This document shows, one piece after another, positions 46,891 to 59,344 of a DNA stretch of 62,000 nt. The position numbers were made by a program, and so were the translations under genes. The notes below the pieces were generated by a model that saw only the letters and a list, made by a program, of their open reading frames with translations, searched no databases and had not been told where the DNA came from. Numbering within the stretch: position 1 is the first letter of the stretch; the number at the start of each line of letters is the position of its first letter. Origin of the DNA: Phoronis australis (lineage: Eukaryota; Phoronida; Phoronidae); assembly GCA_002633005.1 (NCBI GenBank), contig NMRA01000183.1, positions 14,426-76,425 on the forward strand, given 5' to 3'.

Positions 46891-47520
46891 TTAGGTCATT
46901 TTTCTACACTTTCGGCCTCTTCTTTTGTCCAATCGCGCGAGGACGTTCACATCCATGGCTTCATCATCTGGTCGTGGTCCCATTGCGACGACCATATTCG
47001 TCTCTTCTGACGGCATAAACTGCTCGTCGTTTGGTGCGGAGAGGTCCGTCATCGGATCCGACTCAGCTTTGGACTCGGGTTCTTCGCTTTCAGATGATGG
47101 GGTCTCTGGATCCTCCATCTGTGGCACTGTCTTCGTCTGAGCCAACGTCTTCACTTGCCCCCTCTGTTGGAGCCTTCTTTGAAGTTCCGCTAAGGGTACG
47201 TCAGAGTCATCGGAGGATGAATCCCACTTCATTTGGAGGAAATGATCCTGCAGACCTTGCTGTGGTTCGTCGTCAGACACATTGCTTCCTTCGCTAGAAC
47301 TGGGAAGGACGGCGTAGCGCGCTCTCCTCATTTGTGGATAATCGTCGTCATTCACCTTCCAGTCGTCGATTTGTGCCCATCTCAAGTTGTCAATGTGTGA
47401 CTTGGTGACTGTCCCATCTAACTGATTCCGGATGACATTTCAGACAGTCGTTCTAGGACGCGCCAATAATCTGTCCACTTAGGGTCCAGTTTGCTGGTTT
47501 TAGAATTATTTTTAGGGTAC
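46891..47520 (-). pseudogene. C-terminal tail of Pol
   Basis: From 47520 downward the minus strand reads PKNNSKTSKLDPKWTDYWRV, resembling the small C-terminal module after Gypsy integrase cores. It continues, after stops, into a 164-aa acidic Ser/Glu/Asp-rich frame (47385-46891) ending in a basic KRRGRKCRK. The role of the acidic tail is unknown to me. Confidence 0.5.
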
Positions 47521-47806
47521 ACGGGATCGCCAACTTCCTAATTCAACCAAAACTCTACCCTTATTCGCGGTAGCTAGTCTTTTGTTCTGATGGTGTTTTA
47601 TAACCCGATAAACTGTCCTAAAAACTCTATGTTGGTTTTATAGAATAACCATTATGTTCTCCCTCGCCCACGTACTTAGCACGTGGGCGCATTATGTTAT
47701 GTACAGGAAGTTTAGGGTCTCTACCGAACATAAGAAAATAACTGCTATACCCAGTATAATTGGTATGAAAATTTAAACAAGACTCTGCTTGACTGAGATG
47801 AACATC

Positions 47807-48480
47807 CTATTGTTCGGGGTTTTCACGGCATAATTTACTCAAAACGTCACCAAGTACTTTGTGTGATCGTTCGACTCGGCCATTTGCTTTTGGATTGTAA
47901 AAACTTGTGGTAACATGCCGAATGTTAAATGATTCCAAACCATCTTTCACTGTTTTGTTTGCAAATTCAGAGCCGTTGTCTGAGACCAAAATGTTCGTTA
48001 TACCAAATCTACAAAAGGTATCAGTGGTTAGGATTCGTGCGATTGTGGCAGCACTCTTATCCGGCATCGGATACAACAACGTATAATTTGAAAACCAGTC
48101 AGAGTCAAAATATATCGGTTACCACTGGGTGAAGGTTTCATAGGACCGACACAATCTATTGCTACTTGTTGCCCGGGGCCGTTCACAACATTAGACGCCA
48201 CCAGCGGAGATTTAACTGCTTTTAGATTTCGTTCCTGGCATGTAACGCATGCTGAAACATACTTCTCAATGTCTTTGAACATTCTAGGCCAGAAATAACT
48301 GTTTCTAGACGACTGATAGGTTCGATCTATCCCTGCATGTCAGTTGATCGTGATATTGTTCGATGACTAGCGACTGCAAATGTTCAGGGATGTACAGACG
48401 AATCTTGACGTCGCCGTGATCGTCGGAAACATAATATAGGACATTTTCTTTGAGTAAATACTTGTTTCCAATTCTTTTGC
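47807..48480 (-). pseudogene. Gypsy integrase, broken
   Basis: Part of the zinc-binding region (CVTCQERN) precedes a catalytic core with all three acidic positions: AIDCVGP (48141-48163), VSDNGSEF (47971-47990) and GRVERSHK (47858-47881). A frameshift near 48080 separates the first Asp from the rest, and another break lies near 48300. Confidence 0.85.
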
Positions 48481-50544
48481 TAGGCTTAGGAAACGACAGT
48501 TCATCGATTATTGCCCTACACTCTTGATGTTTCTTTTGTTCCTCTTGCATATTCAGTTCTAACTTAGGCATTTGCAATTCAGAGGTAAAATTAGGTATAG
48601 GAGGACTCTCCATTTCATGAGACTTAGGATCAATTCTGCTGATATCTACTACGTTAACCTGTGCTATCGAAGCCTGAACCTCAAAGGTCCTATCGTCTAC
48701 ATCAAGAGTTTCCTCGTCAATCGCATTATCGTCGTTGGAGGGCGCTCTGCTCAGCAAGTCAGCTATCGTGTTATCCTTGCCGGGAATATGTTTAATTTCA
48801 ACATCATAAGCCGAAATGAGTACCGACCATTGCGCCACTTTCTAATTTTGTATGTCGCTTTTAAGCAAATAAATGAGGGGCATATGGTCCGTGAAAAGCG
48901 TGATTTTGGAATTGTAAATGCAGTGTTCGAATTTCTTAAGGGCCATCAATACCGCGAAACATTCCTTTTCTATGGTTGCCCAACGCTTTTGTGTGTCAGT
49001 CAGTTCTTGCGACATAAAGTAGATAGATTTTTCAACTACATCTTCGTCTTTACACTTTTGTACCAAACAGGCCCCAATTGCAAAATCACTCGCATCGGTG
49101 TATATGATATAACTCAATTTGGGATCAGGATTATTTAGCATCGGAACGGCGGAAAGGTGTTCTTTGATAAATTTGAAAGCGTTTTCGCATTCGGGTGTCC
49201 ATTTAAATCTGGCATACTTCTTGGTCAGTTCAGTCAATGGAGTCATAATGCCCGCCAAATTAGGAATAAACCTTCGATAGTATGACAGAATTCCTTGCAG
49301 TGCCCTTACTTCTATTACCGTGGCTGGTCGTTTCATTGATCTAATAGCCGAAATTTTGGCTGGACCAGGGCGGATCCCTTCTTTATCTACTATGAAGCCC
49401 AGACAGTTCGTTTGAGGCTTAAGAAATTGGCGTTTGGACAATTTCAACTTCAAATTATGTTCTCTGAGGCGCTGGAAAACGATTTTCAAATGTTCGACGT
49501 GTTCAGTGACACTTTTACTATAAATAATGCAATCATCGATATAGGCCCGAGCAAAAGGGAGTCCTTCTAAAACGATGACATGAGTTCTTGCAAGAAACTG
49601 GGACTATTGCAAAGTTCGAATGGCATAACTTGAAATTGGTAAAGATTTGACAAGTTAAAAATCCAGGATAGAAAGCGGTCTTTTCTTTGTCATCAGGGTG
49701 CATTTGAATCTGCCAAACACCACTACGTACGTCCAATGAACTACATGTATAAATACTTGAACCCCTAAGATCGTTCAATATGTCATCAATTTTCGGTAGA
49801 AAGAACGAATAACCTTTAGTTACACTGTTTAGTTTCCTATAGTCTACACAAAACCTTACGCTACCATCCTTTTTGGTTACTAATACTATAGGTGCGCAAA
49901 AGTTGGATCTAGAGGGTTAATATAACTTTCGCAGAAAGCATTTTATTCACCGCTTCTTTAGCTATTTGCTGCTTCGCTATCGGAAGTCGATATGGCCTCT
50001 GCTTGACAACTGTGCCGTCCGGCACGTCTATGCGCATTTGTATCGTGCTCGTTTTCCCTAAATCGAGATCGGTTGCTGCGAAAACATCGCCATTTTGCTT
50101 CACTAAGCTAACATACTCATCAGGTGTATCAATCTCGGATAAGTCCAACGTTTGTTTACTAACCGACTGGGCCGATGTTGATTTATCTAATACATTCATA
50201 ATGTTTGCATTACTTAGCTCTTCAACCTTTCCTACTGCAACTCCTCGTTTTATCTTGATATATCGGCCAGAATTATTGATTATTTCTACCGGAAAATTTC
50301 CGGCCTTGCCCGGCTTTATTACTGCGTTTGAAATTGACAAGCCAGGTTCTGAATTTAGGAATCCGGTTGTTAAAGGTGACGCCTGGAATATTTGTTGTCT
50401 TTTGCTACCCCTGGCGGCGCAACTTCTGGAGCGACATACAACCTTGGAATAAGGTCTAACTATAATTTCTTTGATTACTCTAACATAAGACTTAACCAGC
50501 GAATCTTGAATTAAGGGTGTGTAAAGTTCTTTTATTCGTAACAT
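48481..50544 (-). pseudogene. Gypsy reverse transcriptase and RNase H, broken
   Basis: RT starts near QRPYRLP (about 50000). LDVRSGVWQIQMHPDDK (near 49700-49740) supplies the first catalytic Asp and YIDD (about 49532-49543) the catalytic pair. The connection and RNase H follow in a clean frame (49489-48842), with YTDASDFAIGACLV and LFTDHMPLIYLL. The next frame (48838 downward) begins with the RNase H end IKHIPGKDNTIADLLSR. Several stops and frameshifts occur between 49490 and 49910. Confidence 0.88.
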
Positions 50545-50599
50545 TCTGAGATCAAAGTAGACACAATTATTCTTATGAAGAAAGTCTTCCCAATTATCA

Positions 50600-50860
50600 T
50601 TCTTCAGTTTGCATGTACATCTCGAATCACTACAAATTCATGATTGAGAATATTGTTTCCGATTTTTAAGCTTAACAGGACACAAGCGAGGACATTCAAA
50701 CGTTGATTATCTGCTGTCTGAACTACAGGTTTTCGATTAACTATTTCTACCAAGTCTTTTCGTTTAAGCTCTTCAAATGTAACTTCCGAAATAACGGATA
50801 TTGCAGCACCCGAGTCAATTAGCGCTCTGACTCGCGTCTATCCTACCTGTACTTGAATAC
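50600..50860 (-). pseudogene. Retroviral-type aspartic protease, broken
   Basis: The active-site motif DSGAAISVI reads on the minus strand across 50801-50820, in the right place between the zinc knuckle and RT. An in-frame stop lies just upstream (near 50840). Confidence 0.7.
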
Positions 50861-51039
50861 TATCCTCGCTTCCCAAAAAACATAAAGTTACAACATCATC
50901 CTGACTCGTGGAAGCTCTCGAGTCAGTGCACATTAGTTTCCCTGGGGGTTAACGTCATGTGGCGTGGTATCAGCAGGGCTTGGGTTGGCAGAGTAATTAA
51001 CTGGCTTCTGATTCGGTTGGGCGGCCAAAAATCTTTTAA

Positions 51040-51875
51040 AACTGAAACAGTCACGTTTCATGTGGCCAAGTTTTTTACAAAAGAAACATCTGATTTGTTC
51101 TTTGTCTAGAGCGGAGCGTTAACAGTGCTGGGCGCCCGACAGTCCCTCGTCCTATGATTTGTTCTGTTGCAAATTCTGCATCTTTGAGGAGGGGATATTT
51201 TGTCAATGCCCATAGGACTGATTTCCCGGTTATCTCCCGGTTTTAAATTCATTAGCGCCCATAGGTGTATTTCCAGAACAGCAACTTTAAGGTTGTCCCT
51301 GAGAGTTGTTGGACCTGAACGTAGGACGTGCTCTCATATTCTCGCGTCCTGGAGCCCATCCACAAAAAACCCAATTAATTGTTCTTGTAGAACGTCCAAT
51401 GCCGCCTGGTCGTCAAACGCTTCTCGCGCTGCCGACAACAGTCGCTCGCCATACATTTCGTTTGGTCGTTGCTTAATTGATTTTAATCGACCAAATGTCA
51501 AAATTTTGTCAGTGATAGGGGCAAAGCGCAATTAAATTCTGCTTTAAACTGCTCATACATGCGTTGTGTGTGGTCTGCCGTATAACGTTTAATGAATGCC
51601 GAAACTTCACCCCCCGATCTTTGATATGCAATTAAGATTTGTTTCCTGGAATCCATACTGAAAAAAATTACGGCCATCTTTTCTATCTCGCTCACCCAAG
51701 CTCGAAACCCATGAACATCTCCTGAGAAAACGGGGATATTTGACGCCAGTGACGTTTCGCTCATGGAATTCGTAGCATCGGTAACATCTCTGGTGAAATT
51801 GCCTGCAAGTCCCGTAAAAATTCGGCTAAGTCTACTCGTCCACTTTGGCAAACGTGTCACAAAACAATCTCAGAC
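51040..51875 (-). pseudogene. Gag with CCHC zinc knuckle, 5' truncated
   Basis: A 120-aa frame (51860-51498) and an overlapping 65-aa frame (51531-51334) look like Gag matrix/capsid sequence. A zinc knuckle CFFCKKLGHMKRDC (CX2CX4HX4C) lies at about 51043-51100. The first frame has no ATG and opens just inside the point where duplicated genomic sequence resumes, so the 5' end of the element is missing here. Confidence 0.7.
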
Positions 51876-52309
51876 TGCAATACATCGGTGATTTTTATCA
51901 CTTTCCTTTAACCAATATTTAATGAATTGTACATTTTTCAAGCATTCCAGCAATACTCCCCAACAGCATGCTTTGAGTTCTTCCCACACGTGTGAACTGA
52001 ATATGAACCTTAAAACTCTCAGATATTTCGATCATTTTTGAAATCCCTACAGCTTTATATATAAGTTTCACTATCCACTAGTCCCAGGAATGTAAGTTGC
52101 AATAAAAGTGTCCGTCTACACACTCAGTAACTAAACTTTGAGGACGGTTTGGAGGTGGAGTGTCGTTTGTGAACCTGTAAACGAGTATTGTAAAACAACT
52201 CTAGGGACACATTGATACAATCGAAATAAAGACATAATACACGTATAAAAATCTCTGCTAAATGAGTCATGTTTTTATATCGCAAGCTCCACAGAAACAC
52301 GAAACTCTT

Positions 52310-54460
52310 TTGTAATTACATGCTGGAGGAATGTTTCACATTCACCTCAACATAAGGTATGTAGTATTTCCCGTTGATAAACCGGAACCCACGTGATAGC
52401 CTCTTCTTTATAACACAATGAGTCTCCCGTTCAGTAGCGCTAGGACCTCACTAAAACGCAAGACTTCGCGAGTTTCGTGAGACATTCCCGTATATTTTAA
52501 ATTAGAACACATGACTTTGACTAGATTTTAGCTAAGTCCAAGCGTAGGTCCTAGCCTTCCTGAACGCACCCCGGCACGGCAATATAAACCGGAACCTACG
52601 TATTAGCCTCTTCTTTATAACACAATGCAGCACGGCGACGCAATACTTTTCATATTCCAAAGCCATGTAGAGTTGATGAATGTGTAAAACCATTTCTTTG
52701 TGCTGGGACAATCGTCCGCCCGCTTCCGACATTAAGGCGATCAAAATGTTGAACATCATATTTACAGGAATGACGAGTACGAACGTAAAGTGGACAAACA
52801 TGGGAGATAATTGATTGCTGGTCTGAACTGAAACCATATTGAGCGTGAAAAGGAAAGTATTGTATAGACTACTGCCCATAGCAACAAATGCGGGATTAAT
52901 TCCAATCAAAATTGTATGGAACACGAGAGCAAAAGAGAAAACTAAAAACAGAAGGTTTATAAACAACTTCACCATAACTGTAACCGATTTTTGAAAAGCC
53001 ACAGTGTCAGTAAAAACTTATGAAGCTAATAGGCTGCACGTAGTATATGAAAGACCAAACACTAGTAATGGATCAGGACCACATAATTGTGAGAACATCA
53101 ATCTCAGGAAAAATGCACTTCGAGTAACCTAATAGAATATCCCATGCTATACAGGCATCAAATTGAATACAGTACTTTAGGACGTCGTTGCACACCACAT
53201 AATTAGGTTTCCCGAATCCTCGAAAAAATTTCGTTTTTCAAATTTTCTGGAAAAGCTGATATCAAATCTTAACAAAACACCGTTCTGTACACACTCATCG
53301 TAAATTGATATGAGCGCAGAAAATACCATACTCACGACTTCGTTCAATTGACGAGATTAAACAAAGTTTAATTTAACAGTTTAAGGATTCAACGCTGCTT
53401 GTTGTGTGGTTGTATATTAGAGAACAGTTGTCTATAACGCTTTGTGGTTGTACATGTACATTAAAGCAGTTTTGTGTGAGGAGATAATGTCCTCGTGAAC
53501 AAGGTATGAAATGTAGTACGCGAACATCATGAAAAGATATACGGCACACATAGCCAGACGAACTGCTAGTGCTATGAAATATACAACAAATGTTTGCTTA
53601 ATGACATACTCTGCAACCAGTTTAAGGAATTTTAAATACTCATCATTGTAATCATCATTGTCTAAACTGTCAAAACCAACATGTTTAACATCTAATCTCA
53701 ATAATGAACGATAAATTCGAGTTGCATTTGCCCCATAATAGTCTGTGACGTCCTGCAAATGCGTCATTTCGAGACCATGTTCTTCCGTGTTCCGGTAGAC
53801 ATTTTCTGTGTTGTAAATGGAACTAAAAAGTTTAAAACATCCAAGCCGCGCCGCTTATTTCAAAGAACAAAACTCTTCCGAGATCTCCTTTAGTGACATG
53901 TTTTTCAAGGACAGTCCGTCGTCTTGTCGGATAGAAAATGACTTGATAGTCTCGTACACAACGTTGAAACAATGTTCAGATTCAAGCCAAGCACTTCCGA
54001 AAACAGCAATCATGTGAAAGATGTTGTAAGCAAGCGTAAAAGAACGCGTTATTGTGTCAGGAAGTACTCGTAGAAGGAAGCCCCTGTCGTACGAGTTGTG
54101 AGAAAGATTCAGTTTCCCGTTGGCAATGTTTGTTTCGTCTGCTGACAGTTTGAGATGTAGAAGGCCTTTACGAGCAGGTGAATCTAGTTTATTAAGTATC
54201 GCTTTAGCCTGAACGTGGCCTCTATCCCTCAAAGCTCGAATTCAGACTTTGTGCAAAGGATTCCAAGCTTCCAAGTGCTCTTCATTGCATGGGTTGACTA
54301 GTATATCCGCTTGTACCGAGAAGACAGCGTTGTGGAAACCTCAAAAACACGCCGTTTCCATTAGTTGACTGACGGTCGGACAGTGCTTGTGACGCTGCAA
54401 TAAGAGGTTTAGCAACGTAAGCTCACATGTTTACTGATTGGCCAATAAAATACGTTTTTC
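52310..54460 (-). pseudogene. TRP-like channel pseudogene (copy 2)
   Basis: It aligns along its whole length with the copy 1 channel but is broken. Part of the ankyrin region is deleted near 54025. A stop replaces a sense codon near 53854. Frameshifts fall in the S2-S4 region (53010-53430). A MITE of family 1 plus a 45-bp flank repeat sits in the C-terminal coding part (52376-52627). The ATG used in copy 1 is absent. S5-pore-S6 remains readable (53002-52532). Confidence 0.9.
52424..52569. mobile_element. MITE family 1, second copy, inside the TRP pseudogene
   Basis: Ends CCGTTCAGTAGCGCTAGGAC and AGGTCCTAGCCTTCCTGAACG are inverted repeats. The interior matches 19007-19156 in reverse complement. 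It is flanked by two copies of TAAACCGGAACC... ACACAATG (52376-52420 and 52583-52627), about 45 bp, too long for an ordinary target-site duplication. Confidence 0.85.
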
Positions 54461-57080
54461 ACTATGTAAACAATATCGGAGGCTTTAGGTCACCCGCCGC
54501 AGTTGGTAAAAAGTGGTCGATCAAAAGAAGCAAAATTTGGGCTGGAATTGCTACGAATAAAAACATTCTCACATTATTATAATTTATATCACTGTGAATA
54601 TTTATTATCAAAAGGTACTTGTTTTGTTTTATATCGGGGTGTTACGTCTTTTGTGCAGATATAGATAATGGAATGGTTGAAATTCCATTGATTTACAATA
54701 TGCAGTCATGATAAGCATTTACTTCAATAAGGCATTTCCTCCATTTCAACAGCTTAAAATGATCCTGTAGTTTGAAAGCCAAGTAATGCAACTGTTTCAA
54801 GTTTGTTAAAGATACTTTTTTCACTTCACATTAGTTAAGAACGGCTTTTAGCGCAAGATAGTTCAGCCGAACAACAAGCCCAAATAATGTTCATTTTATA
54901 AAGCTCCAAACATTTTGAAACGTTATCGAATTTATTGTAATTTTTTACTATACTTTCTGTATTTTGTAGTGCATCTCCACCTAAAATAGCCGCCGCATGG
55001 AGTGGCAGGTGATTACTGGGTTATCGGTTCTCGCTCAACTGCATCATATGTAATAAGGTTTCCTCGGACACCCTGTGTACTTTTAAAAGGATTATTTCAT
55101 TTTGGTAGTAAAATCAGGTAATCAAAAGCAGTGCTGAAAGCCAGTATCAGTTTCGTACATGAAGTAAAAATCGATAAGGTATCCGTGATTGATATTTGAT
55201 TAATCACAGACGAACTGGAACTCAATCAATAATCTACATGTACATGTAGATACTACATGGAAATTTAATTATCCACAGCGACATTTGACTTCATGTAGCT
55301 CCCATAGGAAGATATCCTAATTACGTTAAACCTTGTTACTTTAACTAGAGCTCGTTCTTTCAACCATTGCCTATTAGAATATAACTGTTTGCGCAGATTG
55401 AATAGTCGTAAGATGTTGTTAAATTTTTCTTGTTGTTTTACATCCCGTTTTGATTGTTATGAATTAATAGCAGGCTGCTAATAATTCAATCACAGCATCA
55501 TTCCTGGAAATCTCCTTTGCTCATTCATCATTCCTCAGAGATAAGAAAGTATCATAAGTTATAACGATTGACGACAAACCTTGAAGGAAAAATAACAACC
55601 CTTGAAAATGGTTGATATGGGTTAATAAAAAGATATTTTCACATAAAGTATATCCAACTCAAATTTCCTCCACTTATCAACGTAACATTGCATTCAACAT
55701 ACGGAGGCTCAGTGGTCTGTAAACTGTGTTCACTGACCACAAACACGCACTAACAAATCATGGCTTACGCATCCAAAAGTTTGTCTCACAGACTCACAGC
55801 CACAATACACGGCGCAAGGACCACACTACGACCAAGACCCATGTAAAAGGCGATCCACAGACTCCAACACAGAAACCAGAATTTCGCGCATGAGTTGGTA
55901 CGGCTCGACAAGCATTGGTTTTCTACAAAATTTGAAATGTTCTTCCTTCTTGAGCAGCTGATACAAAACGTACATGGATTAGAAAATAATGAACCTCTGT
56001 TCTGCTCACTTGGCCTCTGCAAGAATTCGCGATCCCAAATTAAAAAGGCACGCGGCCTGCAGTATTGGACTGTTTGTGTCCTGACAAAAGCAAAGGAGAC
56101 GTCAACTATGATCGAGGAAGTCAACGAGTGAAAGAATTTCGTAACAGAAAGACATTACAGCAGTTTACAAGGCCAACTGCACAAAATCGCGACAGAATAC
56201 CCATTTCTGTTGGAGTAGAAACTGTTTAGATTTTACCTAAATTTTGACAAATGTTACCATACGCATTTTATCGAAATTGCGATAACTTGCCATATGCAAA
56301 TCAAAGATGAGCAGCTAACACCACTTTAAACTCTGTGAAAATCGACATTTTATTGACACAATTGTTGAACTAAATTCTGACAAAATGTTTGTCCAAGTTG
56401 GGAACGATCTGACAGTTTTGGAGCAGTCTGCCTAGCTAAGTTTTTGGAAATTAAAGTGCTGAGGTGTAGATCGTATCGCATATCGCAAGGTAGAATGCCT
56501 TGCGAGAAAGACTGGACGTGGAAACGAACAGCAAATAGCCAAGGTTTCATTGAAGCTTTAATGAACGGGAAGGATTGCAAGATGTGTCGCTCATGCATGT
56601 ACAATGTCGGGCTTCATGGCACCTTTTCCAATTGTTTATTTAACTAATTGCATGATACAGAAATAGGCCATACCTACTGTGTGGCATTTACATGTCAACA
56701 TTATTTTGTTTGACCATTGGCAACACTTTGCTGTAATTCCAATGGGAAGGGAAGTGATTATATGAATCAACGGAGATAGCTTAATTTAACGAAATGGCGA
56801 CCGTCAAAGTTGTTACACTCTAATGGTAATTCTGTGTTGGCATTCAACTTCCATTAGCGTTTAATTGGTGAAACACTCAATAGAATCTCGATCTCTTTAC
56901 AAACATTTGAAAGCGAAGGAAATTTACCCCAGTCTCAAACAAATGCTTAACGTAACTTGAACGGGTTCACCACTTATCATGAATAATTGTGCTGATGACA
57001 TCGACGATACTGCACCATCTTGTCAATGGTTGGGTAAATGCAGACGAGGATAATGAATATGACCATCATGATGATGACGT
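54461..57080. other. 5' flank of TRP pseudogene (copy 2)
   Basis: Corresponds piecewise to 37700-40500. No coding domain. The far end is GAT-rich simple sequence (about 57040-57170). Confidence 0.45.
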
Positions 57081-57322
57081 CCGGCGGTGATGATGATGCG
57101 TGCTAGTGGTGTTGATATGATGATGTTGATAATAATATTGATTTTGATAACACGGATGGTGATGACTGATGTGGTAGTCGAATCCCCTTTTGAGTGTTAG
57201 AGAAACAGAAACAAAAAACTTATTTTGCAGAAACAAGACCTCTGAATCTGGGAGAAAATGTTGACTTAAAGTTTTACAAGTTTCTTGCGAGTGGGGAACA
57301 GACTAGTTGGTCCCATCCCGGC

Positions 57323-57400
57323 GAAAGATTGTCCAGTACCACCCCAAAGCCTGTGGATACCGGCAGTCTAATTCTAGAACACTGTGCCCGACAATCTTTC
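57323..57400. repeat. Small inverted repeat
   Basis: GAAAGATTGTC and GACAATCTTTC, 11 bp each and exact, 56 bases apart. Function unknown; may be a tiny MITE. Confidence 0.5.
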
Positions 57401-58364
57401 TCACCCGTACAAAGCGATTAATACGAGAAAAAAAAAAACACTGTTATTCACCGCTCTTAGCAATTCAGGTGGAACAAGCAGCGGAGAATAAAAGACTGCT
57501 TCGTTTTATACAATTTTGATTGCTCTTTATAGTTGTTTAGAACTGAAGGTAGATACGAGGTTCAGGGTTTTCGTAAAATTTTGAAAATTTTTCAAAAAAT
57601 AAGTCCAATATTAATTGATAAACTTTACTTTGATAAAAGTGACCTTACGATCACAGCTTTTCTAGGGACACGGATTAAAGTTGTCTTCAATAATTACTCA
57701 AGCCATGCAAAGAGAGCCGAGATGTTTTGTATTCGCGTTCGTTTTCTCATATGTGACGAGATTTTCTGAAGTTATCCGACAGCCTTCTGAAAACCCAGAC
57801 CCCTTGTTGTACTGCCTCTTGAATTGGTCTATTGTGTGTGGATATTGTTGGACTGCATTCAATGTCGTCGAAACGTAATTAGCAGTCAGGAGGCAAAGTA
57901 TTTTGGGTGAGAATTAAACTTATTTGTTATTTCAGTTTATAATTCACCGATTTCCAAAAATTGCAATTTGCGATCTCGATCCGGAGAAGTTAACATATAC
58001 ATGTAACTTAAAGATGTGTCATGGACAATGAGAAGAGTAGCTCTAATATAATGAACAAGAGGATATTCCAGCAACAAGTACACAGTGTTCAGTTTGAACA
58101 GCACCGCAATTACAGAGACACTCCGATCTTGGGATTATGGACCAGCTACCAGATTATATTTTAAATTAATGAAATGATGACATTATTTGTCATAGACATG
58201 TGCGTTGATGTTCACAATAAAACCAGCAAGCCGAGATTTGCGAATTTATATCTACATGTCAATATGCTCATGAAGTCCATTTCAGCTGGCCTAGTGGGGC
58301 GCCTATTCCAGAACCCTACGAACCGAAAAACTATTCAGTAAATAGTCTGATTGTATCGCCAGTT
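57401..58364. other. No gene recognised
   Basis: No coding or structural feature recognised. Confidence 0.35.
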
Positions 58365-58740
58365 TTGTATGGCGAGCTGAAGACTGGGAGACGGAAGCAA
58401 GGACGCCCTCGCCTTCGCTACAAAGACACCGTCAAAGCCAACCTGAAGTGGTGCAACATCAAACCCAAGGAGCTGAAAGCTGTTGCAGGAGAGAGACCAA
58501 AGGGGCGAGCCACGATTCGAAAAGCAGCTGCCAGTTTTGAGGATGACCGCTGTAAGAGACTCGAAGCTGCTCGAGAGAAACGCCACTCAGCCGCATCCAC
58601 CACTGTTACCACGACGGAGTTCTAATGCCCCACCTGTGCTCAACTCTGCGCGTCAAGACTGGGACTGCAGAGCCATCTTCGTGTACATAGACGATGAGAC
58701 ACACAACCTACGTCATCTTCGGACCCGAAGGACTACCAGC
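58365..58740 (+). pseudogene. Non-LTR retrotransposon C-terminal fragment with broken zinc finger
   Basis: YGELKTGRRKQGRPRLRYKD then VKANLKWCNI is the typical C-terminal tail of a CR1/Jockey-like ORF2 (YGEL..G.R..GRP..RYKD). After a stop at 58623 the same frame continues with CPTCAQLCASRLGLQSHLRVH, the C2H2 finger that usually ends these proteins, so the stop is a lesion. Only the tail remains. Confidence 0.8.
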
Positions 58741-59344
58741 ACCGCTAAAAAACAACCAACAAACACTTAATAAACTTCTTCCTCGCTGCGCCGCCAATTT
58801 AGACATGTGATTAACAGTTCTGGTGGTAAGTGAGAGTTTCACGACTCAGTAACTTAGATGAGTAAGACACAAAGTGGAGAAGGAACCTATTCCAGAAGAA
58901 AGAACGTGAACTCTTAAACCTATTGCAAAATTCCCCAAAGAACGTCATGTCATTATGGTCGAAATATTGCATTTTCTGGTAATATTGAAATAAAAGACAC
59001 TAGTAAGGTTGTATGCGACTTCAAGGCCATGTCACTTACACTAAGGCCACGCCTTCTTTCAATCAACCATGCTCTATTCTACATGTAAGTATCACCTGAC
59101 ATAAACCATTCCAAGAGAGAACTGAATTAAATAACAAAAGAACACATCACTGACTTGAATAATAAAAGAACACGTCAATGACGTTTTGCAAAGATTATTT
59201 TGGAAGGCATAGGCCTAAACAATGTATTTCCTCAGGACATTTAAGAGCATACTAAACGATGTTTTGATGATTTCCAGCAATCCTGGTTTTATCACCAGTT
59301 AATTCATCACTGGCGTTCATCTTCGAAGTTAAAAGCAGGAATTA
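58741..59344. other. No gene recognised
   Basis: No coding or structural feature recognised. Confidence 0.35.

Larger units (their letters stand above)
41567..51880 (-). mobile_element. Rearranged Ty3/Gypsy retroelement with env (10.3 kb)
   Basis: Reading along the plus strand: LTR (+), short leader (+), LTR (-), polypurine tract, accessory ORF, env, integrase, RNase H/RT, protease, gag (all -), then genomic DNA. Boundaries are set by comparison with segmental copy 1. No LTR is present at the gag end. Gene order and an F-like env place it near errantivirus-type Gypsy elements. All genes carry lesions. Confidence 0.8.
40555..57080. repeat. Segmental duplication, copy 2, interrupted by a retroelement
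   Basis: Same order and orientation as copy 1. The left part (40555-41566) contains an extra stretch and a 22-bp repeat expansion. The 10.3 kb insertion lies at 41567-51880. The remainder carries the TRP pseudogene and 5' flank. Divergence is moderate with many small indels. Confidence 0.85.

Noticed and set aside
48572-50452. Plus-strand ORFs of 188 and 149 aa
   Set aside because: Antisense shadows of the Gypsy RT/RNase H and protease-RT region.
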